This document shows positions 49,901-57,714 of a DNA stretch of 64,000 nucleotides, in pieces (positions within the stretch are counted from its first letter, which is position 1; every line of letters starts with the position of its first letter). The DNA is from Rhinolophus ferrumequinum (lineage: Eukaryota; Chordata; Mammalia; Chiroptera; Rhinolophidae). The DNA lies in assembly GCF_004115265.2 (NCBI RefSeq), contig NC_046285.1, forward strand, positions 87,462,015 through 87,526,014, read 5' to 3'. The notes under the pieces were generated by a model, which had not been told where the DNA came from, did not search any database, and saw only the letters and a list, made by a program, of their open reading frames with translations. Made by a program: the position numbers and the translations under genes.

Positions 49901-52900
49901 TTGGTATGCATTTTTTAATTGATGGTAATAGTAATAGAAAATGTTCATGATCATAACTTAGTGGCTAAGTTATTACAAGAATTGGATCTTGAGATTTTTG
50001 CCTAGATTCATGTTGAAGATGGGGTAATTTATCCATGCTGTGCCAATGAAAGCTAAATAAACCTGAAAAACACCTGTGTGGGACTAACTAGAAAGTTACA
50101 CATTGGTTAAATCTGTTTGCTCACTTTATTACAACTGACCTGTTTTCAAACTGGTTGATCTTAAGTAGGATTATTCTCCACTTCTGTGTCTTTTTTTCCA
50201 AACTAAGAGGCAAACTGTGTGACCCCTTCTGACTTTGTATTGTATGTTCATCCAACATAGGGAGAGGGGGGTGGGTGAGATGGGCTTTGCAAATCTTCCT
50301 ACTGCACCAAAGAGCTTTTGTGTCATGGAATATTTTTTTATAATCCGTGTATCTCTGCTTCAGCTGAGACTGTGCTAAGACACTCATGGTTATTTTCTCC
50401 TTGATAGAAATGAACTGGTGGCACAATTGTTTGTATTCTGGAGACAGGCGTGTGTGTCTCCCTGGCATTTTCTTCTGCACCCAGCTTCAGCCTGTCTCAC
50501 TGTTCCTTGGATTGTCAAATTTAGTAGGGTTTGCCTTTACCAAAAACTCATCAATACAATCCTGTAAAAATGTGTTTTGCTCTCCCCTGCCTTTCTTTTC
50601 CTAGAAATGACTTCACCTATTATATCGGTCAAAAACGCTACTACTGAGTACTCTGGGACATACAGCTGTACAGTCAGCAACAGAGTGGGCTCTGATCAGT
50701 GCCTGTTACGCCTGGATGTGGTTCCTCGTAAGTGTGTTTCTTCTGTCTGTTGGGATGACAGTCGTTTCCCTTTAGTTCAGTCAGCAAGTGTGCACTGATG
50801 GCAGGTGGGTACTAACTGTGAGCAAAGTGCTCTGAGGCTTAGTTATTCGCTTTCCGAAATCATGGAAAGGAAAAACGACATTTTATTCATAAAACCTTCA
50901 TTGTTGTAGCGATATTAAGAAGATAAGAGCTGTCAACTGTTACACCACATTTAGCCATTATAAGTAAAAGCTATTTAGAATATTCTTGCATCTCAACCAA
51001 AGTAGCTGGGAATATTAAAATCTTTTAATCTGGTTTTTATCACTTTTATGCTTGAAAGAGATTATACTGTTCAGATGAAAGTTCTTTTAGTGGATTTTTC
51101 CCCTGGACCAAAAATAGCTAATTAATTTGTCACTTAAAGTTAATATATGCAAGGAAATCATTCTGTCAATATGTATCCTTACCTTCTGCATGACTTGCTA
51201 CGGTGTTATTTACTATTCATTATTTTCTTATGAACATCTTATTCTAGCTTCAAATAGAGCCGGAACAATTGCAGGAGCTATTATAGGAACTTTGCTGGCT
51301 CTAGTGTTGATTGGTCTGATCATCTTTTGCTGTCATAAAAAGCGCAGAGAAAAAAAATATGAAAAGGAAGTTCATCATGATATCAGGTAATAAGTGACAC
51401 AAGAATTTACTGATGTATGCTAAGTTTATGTCCCTAACGCATTAGTTCTCAATCATCCAAAGCATTCACCCCTGTGACAATTAGGTAAAAGCTATAGCTC
51501 TTCCCCTCCATCCATTTAAAGCTTTTACTTGTCAGTTTCAAGTGTGCAGATCCAGCCAACCTCCTTCGTGCCCCACCTCTTGAACTCCTCCAGTTTCGGA
51601 CCCTATTTTAAGAGCCACTGCAGAATGACTTATCTCAGGACTGTCTGCGTTCTCCCAGGAAAGTGCAGGCATGAGGTTTTCAAAAACATGGACCAGAGGT
51701 TGAGATTTTAAAAAAAAACAGACCTGAGTATATCAAGTGACACAGGTAGTTTATAGAACTGTTGGTAATGTAATTTTATTTTTTTAGAATATTCTAAACC
51801 ATGGGTGTCCAAACTTTTTTCAACGTTTTTCACCAAGGGCCACATGCGGTAAAATACACAAACAGCCGGGCCACTCACTCGAGGTGAAGTACGTATTGCC
51901 TCACCTGGTTTATTTAAGTAAACTAAATATATTTTTGGAATTTGCTGTGGGCCAATTAAAAATGGATTGCGGGCCACAGTTTGGACACCCCTGTTCTAAA
52001 CCAATAGATCTTAACTAAAAGTGCACATTGGATTATAGAATTTTAACAAATAATAACATGACTTATATAACATCAGGAATTTGACATTTGGTAGGTATGG
52101 GGTGGGGTCTGGGCACTTGTATTTTTGAAATGCACCAGAGGTGATTCAGATATATATATTCTTTTGTCAGTCCTTGGTATGAACATTCTTATTCCTAGTT
52201 TTCTCAGACTTGAATCGGCTAAGTTTTCAGCTCAGATCTTAGACAAGTAACTTTTGTAACAAAAAGGATGTTTTTTTGATAGACATATATCTGTAGGTAT
52301 TAGTGCTTTATCAACTGTAAAGTGTTACATGACTATAATTAGATTATCTTGACTAATGATACTAGAACATGAAATTATTTGTTCCTTGTAAGACAACATT
52401 ATAGAATCATAAATTCTTAGGAAAAAAAACCATTTCATTACATGTGAAGATACATACTCTGTAAATGGTATGGGACAGATACACAGTTCATAACGTTATG
52501 CTTTATTGTGCTTGCTTTCTTGTGTGTCACACACACTTTTATATACTTAATGCTTAAGTAAAGGCTCTTCCCTCACCCCCACCCATGATTAGGACGTTTC
52601 GTGATTATAACTTTTTAGAAACTTATTCTTTGAGCTTATATTAGGATCTTTGCTTTCTAGGGAAGACGTGCCTCCTCCGAAGAGCCGGACATCCACTGCC
52701 AGAAGCTACATCGGCAGCAATCACTCATCCCTAGGATCCATGTCTCCTTCCAACATGGAAGGATATTCCAAGACTCAGTATAACCAGGTGCCAAGTGAAG
52801 ACTTCGAGCGCGCGCCTCAGAGTCCGACTCTCCCCCCCACTAAGGTAGCTGCCCCTAATCTCAGTAGGATGGGAGCGGTGCCCGTGATGATCCCAGCACA

Positions 52901-52925
52901 GAGCAAGGACGGCTCTATCGTGTAG
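17374..52925 (+). CDS. CXADR: CXADR, coxsackievirus and adenovirus receptor (main isoform, 7 coding exons)
   Basis: The exons join in frame (17374-17416, 38039-38205, 42040-42244, 49521-49676, 50605-50727, 51248-51386, 52661-52925) into 365 codons plus stop, the length of human CAR. All introns are GT-AG. The protein is a homophilic adhesion molecule of epithelial tight junctions and cardiac intercalated discs, and the receptor for group B coxsackieviruses and many adenoviruses (known for the family). Seen in the translation: signal peptide about 1-19; Ig V-set domain about 20-134 with Cys41/Cys120; Ig C2 domain about 141-228 with Cys146, 162, 212 and 223; N-glycosylation sequons at Asn106 and Asn201; transmembrane helix about 238-258; Cys259-Cys260 palmitoylation pair; cytoplasmic tail with Thr290/Ser293, a Tyr318-Asn-Gln-Val sorting motif and C-terminal SIV, a class I PDZ ligand. 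No disruption is seen. Close to certain. Confidence 0.97.
18717..18922. mobile_element. Palindromic TA-flanked MITE (family A)
   Basis: TA on both flanks; ends CCGTGTTTCCCTGAAAATAA and TTATTTTGGGGGAAGCCGG; inverted arms with an AT-rich ATTATATTATATTATA centre. Lies in intron 1. Confidence 0.85.
19730..19870 (-). mobile_element. MIR fragment
   Basis: Antisense MIR core: CTAGCAACCCTATGTATTAT then GAAACCGAGGCACAGAGTGG. Intron 1. Confidence 0.65.
20200..20335 (+). mobile_element. MIR fragment
   Basis: Sense MIR: CTCTGTGTGCCTCAGTTGCT, then GTACTACCTCAGGGTTGTTG. Intron 1. Confidence 0.65.
21088..21290. mobile_element. Palindromic TA-flanked MITE (family A)
   Basis: Left end CCCTGTTTCCCCTGAAATGA (flank mutated to TG), right end TTATTTTCGGGGAAACAGGG then TA. 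The centre is a run of ATAATATAATATA-type repeats. Lies in intron 1. Confidence 0.82.
23389..23439. repeat. (TA)n-type microsatellite
   Basis: Interrupted TA/TATG/TACG run in intron 1. A (TG)n stretch follows at 23605-23632. Confidence 0.9.
25341..25850. mobile_element. hAT-like DNA transposon remnant
   Basis: It starts CAGTGCTGTCCAATAAAAAT and carries ATAATGCAAGCCGCATGTGT and, at the far end, GTAGCCACATTTCAAGTGTT, as in a placental hAT-Charlie element. The right terminus is diverged and the middle appears to hold unrelated sequence. Exact family name uncertain. Confidence 0.6.
26867..26901 (+). repeat. (GT)17 microsatellite
   Basis: Uninterrupted GT repeat in intron 1. Confidence 0.95.
28500..29060. 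mobile_element. L1M 3' region fragment
   Basis: CCCATTCTACTGTTGATGGA, TGGCTATTGCGAAAAATGCT and CAGTTGACACTCCCACCAAC are hallmark phrases of old L1M 3' sequences. Lies in intron 1. Confidence 0.75.
29695..29885 (-). mobile_element. MIR fragment
   Basis: Antisense MIR: GAAGTAGGCATTATTACTAT, CCCATTTTAAAGAAGAAAAC and a decayed version of the AGCCAGGATTTGAACCC end. Intron 1. Confidence 0.65.
30400..30605 (+). mobile_element. MIR, near complete
   Basis: Sense MIR from GAGCCTGGCTGCCTAGATCT through TCATTTTACAATAGGGATAA to TAATAAGTACTCAATCACTG. Intron 1. Confidence 0.75.
31166..31392 (+). mobile_element. TA-flanked MITE (family B, asymmetric)
   Basis: It has the same terminal repeat as family A (CCGTATTTCCCCAAAAGTAA, right end TTATTTTCAGGGAAACATGG, TA flanks) but an asymmetric interior (AAGCCCCAATTAAGAT, GAAGAAGATGACATGACTGT, CCCTGAATATAAGCCCTAAT). 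Lies in intron 1. The matching interior at 44699 shows it is a family. Confidence 0.82.
33561..33785. mobile_element. Palindromic TA-flanked MITE (family A)
   Basis: Inverted arms with the GACCTAGC and TTTTGGAGCAAAAATTAA motifs, right flank TA, left end degraded into a C-run. The centre includes ATTATATCATATAAATTATA. Lies in intron 1. Confidence 0.82.
35660..36050. mobile_element. Probable MaLR-like LTR remnant
   Basis: It opens with GCTGTGTAACAAACCAGCCC and AACTCTAGAGGCTTAAAGC, a phrase common at the antisense end of MLT1-type LTRs, and ends near TTCCATTGGTCAAAGTTAGG. Heavily decayed; family uncertain. Lies in intron 1. Confidence 0.4.
37310..37500. mobile_element. L1M fragment
   Basis: ATAATTGACATACACATTGT, ATATACAGCATGGTTTGACT and TCACAATAAGTTTAGCCAAC match L1MA/L1MB 3' sequence. 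It lies 540 bases before exon 2. Confidence 0.65.
38039..38205 (+). CDS. CXADR: CXADR exon 2: N-terminal half of Ig V-set domain D1
   Basis: The acceptor is TTTCTCCAG|AT and the donor GTG|GTAAGT. The exon is 167 bases, completes Asp15 and encodes residues 16-70. The translation runs from the end of the signal peptide (FARS) into the mature N-terminus LSITTP, then the first half of D1 with disulphide Cys41 and Glu56. Against human CAR as I remember it, the changes are few and conservative (for example Ala to Pro in the SPPDNQ loop and Lys to Gln just after it). The exon ends in phase 0, so it can join exon 3 or, in soluble isoforms known in human, a later exon. Confidence 0.96.
38934..39249. 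mobile_element. Tigger-type (pogo-like) MITE
   Basis: Ends CAGTTGATCCTTAAACAGCA and TGTTTGAGGGTCAACTG are inverted, and the interior (CTTCCTGTCAACAGTAGGCT) matches a placental Tigger-derived element I recall (Tigger7/MER44 group). Right flank TA. Old. Lies in intron 2. Confidence 0.75.
40140..40365 (-). mobile_element. MIR fragment
   Basis: Antisense MIR: GCACTTACTATATGCTCTGT, GAGAATTATTATTATACACG, AAAACGGAGGCTCAGAGATT, ACATGCCCAGGGCCTTACCG. A sense MIR-like piece follows at 40420-40540. Intron 2. Confidence 0.7.
42040..42244 (+). CDS. CXADR: CXADR exon 3: C-terminal half of Ig V-set domain D1
   Basis: The acceptor is TTCTTTTAG|ATT and the donor CTTG|GTAAGT; 205 bases encode residues 71-138 and the first base of codon 139. 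It carries the second disulphide cysteine (Cys120) in the canonical Asp-x-Gly-x-Tyr-x-Cys signature (DTGTYQC) and the glycosylation sequon Asn106-Val-Thr. Leu73, Tyr80, Tyr83, Lys121, Lys123 and Ala125, reported as adenovirus fibre-knob or homodimer contacts in human CAR, are all present. Differences from human recalled from memory include Ser for Asn in the FTSSD loop, Thr for Ile before GTYQC and Gly for Ala in PGVGN. Confidence 0.97.
43941..44001 (+). repeat. Compound (GT)12(GA)12(G)13 microsatellite
   Basis: Three abutting tracts: GT 43941-43965, GA 43965-43989, then a run of 13 G to 44001. Intron 3. Short ORFs reading through it on either strand are artefacts. Confidence 0.95.
44699..44936 (+). 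mobile_element. TA-flanked MITE (family B, asymmetric)
   Basis: TA flanks, terminal CCGTGTTTCCCCGAAAATAA, and the interior AGAAGAAGATGACATGACTG shared with the 31166 copy. Its right-hand 60 bases (CTAATGCATCTTTTGGAGCA onward) match an arm of family A. Confidence 0.83.
45142..45374. mobile_element. Palindromic TA-flanked MITE (family A)
   Basis: TA on both flanks; ends CCATGTTTCCCCGTTAATAA and TTATTTTCGGGGAAATAAGG; long AT-rich centre of TATTATA and TATACTATA units. Lies in intron 3, about 200 bases from the family B copy at 44699. Confidence 0.85.
45590..46085. mobile_element. L1M (L1ME/L1MC-type) 3'UTR fragment
   Basis: TTTTACAGAAAATTTGCAGA, AACCAAGAAATTAATGTTGG, ATTAAACTACAGGCCTCATT and TCTCCTTAGTCTCCTCCAGT follow the order of the old L1M 3'UTR. 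Lies in intron 3. Confidence 0.7.
46197..46578. mobile_element. Mariner-type MITE, interrupted by a SINE
   Basis: The left end CCGGGGGTGCCAAAAAAATG and right end CATTTTTTTTGGCACCCTCTG are inverted repeats, flanked by TA on both sides (46195-46196 and 46579-46580), typical of mariner/Tc1 insertion. Without the SINE the element is about 130 bases. A relative lies at 10036. Confidence 0.85.
46311..46545 (+). mobile_element. Ves/Rhin-type SINE nested in a mariner MITE
   Basis: Flanked by a perfect 17-base duplication AAAATGTGTATACATTT (46294-46310 and 46546-46562), which belongs to the host mariner-type MITE. It is a single-unit SINE with A-box, B-box (GTTCAATTCC), body and A-tail. It is younger than the MITE it splits. 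Confidence 0.92.
47616..48175 (-). mobile_element. Solo LTR-like fossil, minus strand (endogenous retrovirus)
   Basis: The minus strand starts TGTGGGGACAGAGCCCCAG, has a TATA-like CCTATAAACTCTGC, and about 120 bases on an AATAAA (near 47640), then a CA end: the layout of a U3-R-U5 LTR. A U3 stretch repeats an AGCTGATGGCC-like unit three times. No internal region is attached. It is unlike general placental LTRs I know, so it may be lineage-specific and fairly young. Ends are approximate. Confidence 0.55.
48525..48930 (+). mobile_element. L1 3' end fragment
   Basis: GGATAAGCAAATTTATGTTA, ACTCAGCCATCAAATAATGG and CAACATGAATCAG are from the 3' end of L1 ORF2, sense to CXADR. Decayed; no open frame. 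Confidence 0.6.
48950..49436 (-). mobile_element. Second LTR-like fossil, minus strand, just upstream of exon 4
   Basis: On the minus strand a CCAAT motif, then GTGTTATAAAAAGG and AATAAATCTGAGGC follow in close order, as in a compact LTR promoter-R-U5. It differs in sequence from the 47616 element. No internal region is seen. Ends are approximate. Confidence 0.5.
49521..49676 (+). CDS. CXADR: CXADR exon 4: first half of Ig C2 domain D2
   Basis: The acceptor is CTTTTCCCAG|TT and the donor GCAG|GTACCA; 156 bases complete Val139 and encode residues 140-190 plus one base. It holds Cys146, Cys162 and the core Trp175 of the second Ig domain. The donor is weaker than the gene's other GTAAGT or GTGAGT sites, and a 28-base (GT)n tract starts 57 bases past it. 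Residues 188-189 read Leu-Ile, where I recall Trp-Leu in human; the core tryptophan at 175 is unaffected. The 560 bases upstream of the acceptor are LTR-like repeat DNA. Confidence 0.96.
49677..50604 (+). other. CXADR: CXADR intron 4 (928 bases)
   Basis: Bounded by the weak donor GTACCA and TTTTCCTAG. Apart from a (GT)14 tract close to the donor it carries no recognised repeat. Confidence 0.9.
49734..49761 (+). repeat. (GT)14 microsatellite beside the exon 4 donor
   Basis: Perfect GT repeat starting 57 bases downstream of the exon 4/intron 4 boundary; in RNA a (GU)14 run. Confidence 0.95.
50605..50727 (+). CDS. CXADR: CXADR exon 5: second half of Ig C2 domain D2
   Basis: The acceptor is TTTTCCTAG|AA and the donor CCTC|GTAAGT; 123 bases complete Glu191 and encode residues 192-231 plus one base. 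It carries the sequon Asn201-Ala-Thr, the Ig signature SGTYSC with Cys212, and Cys223, which is expected to pair with Cys146 as the extra disulphide of D2. It ends in the short membrane-proximal linker VVP. In human, skipping of exons in this stretch makes soluble CAR isoforms; nothing here shows whether that happens in this species. Confidence 0.96.
51248..51386 (+). CDS. CXADR: CXADR exon 6: transmembrane helix and juxtamembrane tail
   Basis: The acceptor is TATTCTAG|CT and the donor ATCAG|GTAATA; 139 bases complete Pro232 and encode residues 233-277 plus two bases. The glycine- and leucine-rich helix spans about 238-258 and ends in Cys259-Cys260, the family's palmitoylation site, followed by a basic stop-transfer stretch ([12 protein letters not shown]). 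Two positions differ from human as I recall it: His for Arg261 and Lys for Glu in REEK, which keeps or raises the positive charge. The last codon is split to form Arg278 with exon 7. Confidence 0.96.
51387..52660 (+). other. CXADR: CXADR intron 6 (1.27 kb)
   Basis: Bounded by GTAATA and CTTTCTAG. It carries a hAT MITE at 51800-51993 and otherwise unassigned AT-rich sequence. Intron 5 (50728-51247, 520 bases, GTAAGT to ATTCTAG) is free of recognised repeats. Confidence 0.9.
51800..51993. mobile_element. hAT-type MITE with perfect 8-bp duplication
   Basis: Flanked by TTCTAAAC at 51792-51799 and 51994-52001. Ends CATGGGTGTCCAAACTTTTT and CAGTTTGGACACCCCTG are inverted. The body has GGGCCACATGCGG and its counterpart GCGGGCCACAG. 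The 8-base duplication and short CA-starting ends are the hAT hallmark; the intact duplication indicates modest age. Lies in intron 6. Confidence 0.88.
52661..52925 (+). CDS. CXADR: CXADR exon 7: cytoplasmic tail with SIV PDZ ligand (CAREx7 end)
   Basis: The acceptor is TGCTTTCTAG|G; coding continues for 87 residues (279-365) to TAG at 52923-52925. Visible motifs are the Thr290/Ser293 site (STARS), serine-rich [14 protein letters not shown], Tyr318-Asn-Gln-Val as a basolateral YxxPhi signal, and the terminal KDGSIV, a class I PDZ ligand that in human binds MAGI-1, PICK1, LNX and related scaffolds. After Lys339 an in-frame AAG|GTAGCT (52842-52850) matches the internal donor used for the alternative exon 8 isoform. 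The tail is very close to human, with only a few substitutions such as Ala for Thr in ERAPQ. Confidence 0.97.
52845..52850 (+). promoter_or_regulatory. CXADR: Internal 5' splice site in exon 7 for the exon 8 isoform
   Basis: GTAGCT follows AAG (Lys339) in phase 0, matching the site that removes the last 26 residues of CAREx7 in the known alternative isoform. Splicing from here to 63046 would leave a 10.2-kb intron. It is a moderate donor (AAG|GTAGCT). Confidence 0.75.
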
Positions 52926-55900
52926 AGAGCCTCTGCACGTGTCATCTGTGGGCACTGCGTTTCGTTTCTTTCGAAATATGAAAACAGATTCTGGTGTAAA
53001 TTTTGCTACCAGCCTCAAAAACAGATCAAAAAGAAGGTAACCAGAAACTGTAAGAACTATACTTCAAAAAGTTTTGTTTGAAATGCTAATAGCATTAAAG
53101 TTACTGAAGACAAATTCACCATCTGAAAAGGATTTCCTGGAAAAGGTTGATTTTATAGGTTTCTCAATATTAATACTTAAGTAATATGTAGCACTTTGAA
53201 TATGAAATCACAGGTAAAGAAATTGGTGAACTTAAACATGCACACCAAGTTGATACTTGAATCATCGAAAGTGGTACCTTATAATTTCTACCATTATTTT
53301 TAGGATGCCCTTCTCAACTAATTTATGACTCTGTGGTACCCCAAAATGGATAAAGGATCATTTGTGGCAAAACACACTGATATGCATGTTTGTTCTTATT
53401 TTTATAGCTTCTTGGAAAACTCTAAATGTGTTTGGAATAGCTCTAGTAACAGAAAACACCACAGTGTTCCAGAAATTACTAGTTTTACTTTCACGTCATT
53501 AATAAACCTTGTCTATGAAATGATTTCTTAAGTATTTAATTAATAGACTGCCACAGGCAACAGGGACACAGTAACCTCTTTTATCTGCTAAAATGGATTC
53601 ATTTAGAAAATGTGCTGTTAGCTAGAATACATAGAACAATGACATTAGTGGTGCAATAGTGAGGATGGATTTGGGTGGTGAGTAATTGATACCTAGAGGC
53701 CTGTGGTGGTCTTCAAAACAGTGACCAGCCAGATCAAGGATGGAGTATTTTGCAGTTCCCAACTAGATGCTGGCTTTCCACTTTAGGTCATATTTTTTCT
53801 CATAAGAAAAATTACAACTCATTTATTATTTGACAGATACTGATTGAAATTCCCTAATTATTGGTTCTAAATTAAAATTTTATTTTCTGGTTCAGTGTTG
53901 TCTTTTGATGGTGTTGCATGTTAAATGTTCTAGAAACATGTAACTCTAAATTTGCCTTCTTGAATGCAGTTACTGGAGGACATTTTCTTCATAGACTCAA
54001 TGATGAAATACATGTTAAGCTAGTTAGGTGTCCTCCATCAGTTCTGTGTTTCAGACTTGGGAGGATGTACAGTTGCTATTGTATGGCCAAGGTGTCTTCG
54101 TGTAGTTGCAGAAAATCAAGTTGAGCTTTGAAAAATTTGAGTCTTAGTTTTGTGAAAGTGATTTATTCTTAAAAAAAAAAAAAAAAAGGAAAGGAAAAGA
54201 AGTAAAAGGAATACTCCTAACTGCCAAATGTGTTAAATACTTGTAGTAAAAGAAATTAAATTTATTGTATTCCCTTAAGATTGTGAGGGAGTGTGGATAT
54301 AGTAGAATGAGCCAACAGTTTCTTTATAGTAAATAAATCCTGCAATAAATTATTTCACTAGCTCTAAAACCTTTTCCCTAGATTTTAGTAGGGAGTTGGT
54401 TTCTGCTAATCTCTTTGGGTGCTGCGGTGATACATGCTACATTATAAATTAATGTCGGCATGAATTTATGATTAGGAAGAGTATTGTGTACACTTTTTAT
54501 TGGTAAATTTAAGCTGAATGTCTGTGTAATGGATTAGTGTAAAGTTTTACACATTTGGAAGCATTTTTTAAACAGGTTTTTAACCTTACATAATATTGCT
54601 TTTATACTTGTGTTAACATTTTCATCTGTGCCTTTTTGGTAATTTAATTTTTATTACAAACTTTCTGGTGCCTATGAGCTAGCTATCACCTGGAAGGTGC
54701 TTAGAGGCGAAGGTACTGTTCATAAAAATGCATCACTGTGACACCTTTCTATCCTCATACTTTCAATCTTGCCTCCTTCTCTTTTCTGTTCTTTATGGAT
54801 GTTAACTGCGTTATTCATAAAGATTTTTAAATTTCAGCATCCCCGACATGCTTCATGTTTCTGATTTTATAACAGTAACTATTTTTTAATACCAGATATC
54901 TGGTCTGTTTTATATGAATAAAACTTATAAGATATTATAAGAATAAATAACAGCACAAACTTTAATAAAATGTTTGGTCCTTTGTATTTTCCCATTTTCA
55001 TGTAATGAAGATTATGTGATGTAAGTGGAAATTACTGCAAAAAAATGGACATATGGAAGGCCTTCCTTCCCTTAGACTTCACTGTAAGTCTAGAATTTAA
55101 CTATAAGTAAATCAGAATCTCTTCCAGAAGCTCTTTCAGTTCAGGCCCATACCACCTACTACCTGAGAAATGGGCTTATAAAAAATTAGCTGTGTAACCA
55201 GAAGAGATCTATTGGGCGTGATGATGTTTACAGGACAGAATTCAGTTTTAGGCTATGTTTCCAACTACTCATTGTAAATTTCAGTCAATTCAAAAGTTAG
55301 TACTGATAACTTGCTAAACAATTCCCACTGATAATTTCAGTTGAAACAGAGATCAAATATTTGTTCTAGAATTACTATTGATAATATCAAGCAATTCAAC
55401 AAAAAATTGTTACTCAGGCATTTCCATTAGAGCTAAACAACATCAGTCTAGGACAGCACTGCATCTTCGAGGCAGAACCATTTGATTCCACTTTATTTCT
55501 AAGAGACGAGACACCATCTTGTGTTGAGTTGAGTTACACAGGATAACTTGAAAGGAAGAGATACCGGAGAGGATGCAGTTCTGTGCTTTGAATATGCAGT
55601 TTACAGGTGCTCTTTTTCTTATTGGCATTCTTACTAATATTCCCGTTAGCCCCTCCCCCACGCCCCCAAATCTTATTGCTTACACTGACCAGTTATTCCG
55701 GGGAAATAACTTACTTTAAACTTGACCTATATGCAGTGGAGTCATTACAGTGGAAGCACAGCCTGTGTGTGTTATAGGGGGAAGTTAAATCAAGAAACAC
55801 AATTAAGATTATCAGTATGGATTAATGCCTAATTTTACTTAAAAGATAGTCTTCAAAATTGAGTTCCAGAAATTTAGAGCATAGTGAAGGGGCAAGTAAA

Positions 55901-56299
55901 TATTTTGATTACATATAAAAAAGAATCTAATTGCATGAAATTGTGTATCAAATTCTGTAATGTATGGCTTCTTAAAATAGCCATTCTTTTTGTGTGCGTG
56001 CAGCATGTAAATTTGAAATTATGTGAATGTTTATAATTTTTTTCTAATCTCTTTTCATCTCTACAGTGTTTAGGGCTTTCAGATGCCTAATTCCAGTGTG
56101 AACAGAAAAGGTCCATATTATGTAGTTAATGCTTTGATATGTCATGTAAGGAGTAGTTTGTAGAAAATGTTGGCATCATTTTAACTTTTTAGTGGCTTGT
56201 GACAATATATAATGTACATATATCTTTGTAATATTCCTGTGTTTAGTATAAATGTTCTGGGCAAGTTTTAATATTTTGAATGCCTTTGGATATTCTTTC

Positions 56300-56305
56300 A
56301 ATAAA
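56300..56305 (+). terminator. CXADR: Poly(A) signal AATAAA, candidate
   Basis: The hexamer is followed within 15-40 bases by a GT/T-rich stretch (tgttctgtagttggatttttt), the usual downstream element. This makes it one of the two best candidate 3' ends for the exon 7 transcript. Confidence 0.5.
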
Positions 56306-56450
56306 GGCAGCATGTTCTGTAGTTGGATTTTTTACTCATGTGCCTATTTTGACACTAAAATATGGTCCATAACTGAGCACATATTCTATTTATGTTATAG
56401 AAGCAGGGAAGAATAGTAAATTTGTGAATTGCAGTTCTGCTTATCTTTTG

Positions 56451-56564
56451 GATAGTAACACTACCAAATGTATTATCTTATGAATGTAATACCAGCAAAT
56501 ATCTTATGGATATAACACCAGCAAATATGTTATCTTACGGATAGTAACACCAGCAAATATTTGC
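56451..56564 (+). repeat. Tandem repeat in the CXADR 3'UTR region
   Basis: About three and a half diverged copies of a 30-36-base unit with the core AGTAACACCAGCAAATATNTTATCTTAYGG; the copies are clearly related but not identical. Confidence 0.8.
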
Positions 56565-57131
56565 TGCATCTGGCTTCTAACTGTTAAAATCAAGTTTTAC
56601 AAAATACCGTATCTTGTAATTTAAGAATGTGGTGAATATCAGCTGGGTTTGGTTTTGGTCATGAACAAACACTAAAAGTTCCAATCAAGGAAGAACTTTG
56701 TTTTCTACTAACTTGACACAAGTGTTAAGAGAACCACAATTCACTGATTCACTTATTCTCATCCCAAACTGTGAACTTTTGTAGTAAATGCACTTGTACT
56801 ACTGAGAAAAAAATATTTTGACACTTCACATATGCAAGTAGAGAATTGATAGTCTCTGTTTCAATACTGACTTTTGTATTTAAAATTTCTGGGTTAAATA
56901 TCCAATGGTGCAGATTTTAAAATTAACAAAATTTGGTTAAAAAACCAAGAACTTGCTCTAGTTTTGTGATGTTGTGTACTTTTAAAATAAAATCAAGAAA
57001 AGTAGTTTTCTGACTCATAGTGTGGCTTCATTGTGCCTTTTTAGAAATGTCTACTTTATAAAGCTTCAATATGCTGTTCCTGCTTTTCTAAGTGAAGGTT
57101 CCTCCACCTACCCTTGCATACTTTATTAAAC

Positions 57132-57137
57132 AATAAA
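57132..57137 (+). terminator. CXADR: Poly(A) signal AATAAA, distal candidate
   Basis: Hexamer in ATTAAACAATAAAG; a second AATAAA lies at 56986-56991. Transcripts ending here would have a 3'UTR of about 4.2 kb, close to the long human form. Which of the signals dominates cannot be read from sequence. Confidence 0.45.
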
Positions 57138-57455
57138 GATCAGAACAATCACACATCAGTGAAAACATGTCAAACATGCATATATATTTCCCCACTCCTG
57201 TGCATTTATGACAGGTATGTAATTGAGGCTGAAACCTCCAAAATTCTGTGATCATTTCATACTGTTTTACAGTATAAACTCAAGAGTTTTTCGGTTGCAT
57301 TAAAAAAAAATGCATGGATATATGTATTAAGTACATATCTGGTTATAGTTTAAAGCTGTTTTCTTTGACTCTAAATATGATTTCAGAAAAAAAACAGGAT
57401 CAGGTAATAATGCTTCTGTAAGAAGACATTTTGAGGAATATTTTGTTTATACTAT

Positions 57456-57668
57456 AGTTTCTCAACCTTGGCGATTCTAACATTTTGGGCTGGATAATTC
57501 TTTGTTGTGGGGGACCGTCCTGTGCATTGTAGGTTGTTTAGTAGCATCTCTGGCCTCTACCTACTAGGTGCCAGTGGCATTCATCTCTCCTCCCAGATGT
57601 GTCCAAACATACCAAATGTCCACTGGAGTGGGGGGCAAAATTGCCCCCAGGTTGAGAACCACTGGTAG
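57456..57668 (-). mobile_element. MER5A (hAT-Charlie MITE)
   Basis: On the minus strand it begins with CAGTGGTTCTCAACCTGG and includes GCATTGTAGG and CCTACAATGCACAGGAC-type core sequence of MER5A. An apparent duplication TTATACTA survives on both sides. Lies beyond the CXADR main 3'UTR. Confidence 0.88.
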
Positions 57669-57714
57669 TTATACTATGAAACTTTTTACTCAGAGGTTAA
57701 AAGGACAAAAGCAT

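Larger units (their letters stand above)
52926..57160 (+). other. CXADR: CXADR exon 7 3'UTR (approximate end)
   Basis: AT-rich sequence after the stop, free of SINE, MITE and MER5A insertions up to 57.4 kb, as expected for a conserved long 3'UTR. Candidate AATAAA signals occur near 53500, 54330, 54916-54965, and most convincingly at 56300, 56986 and 57132. A long CAR 3'UTR of about this size is known in human. It contains an A-run at 54172-54187 and a 30-36-base tandem repeat at 56451-56564. The end shown is inferred. Confidence 0.55.
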
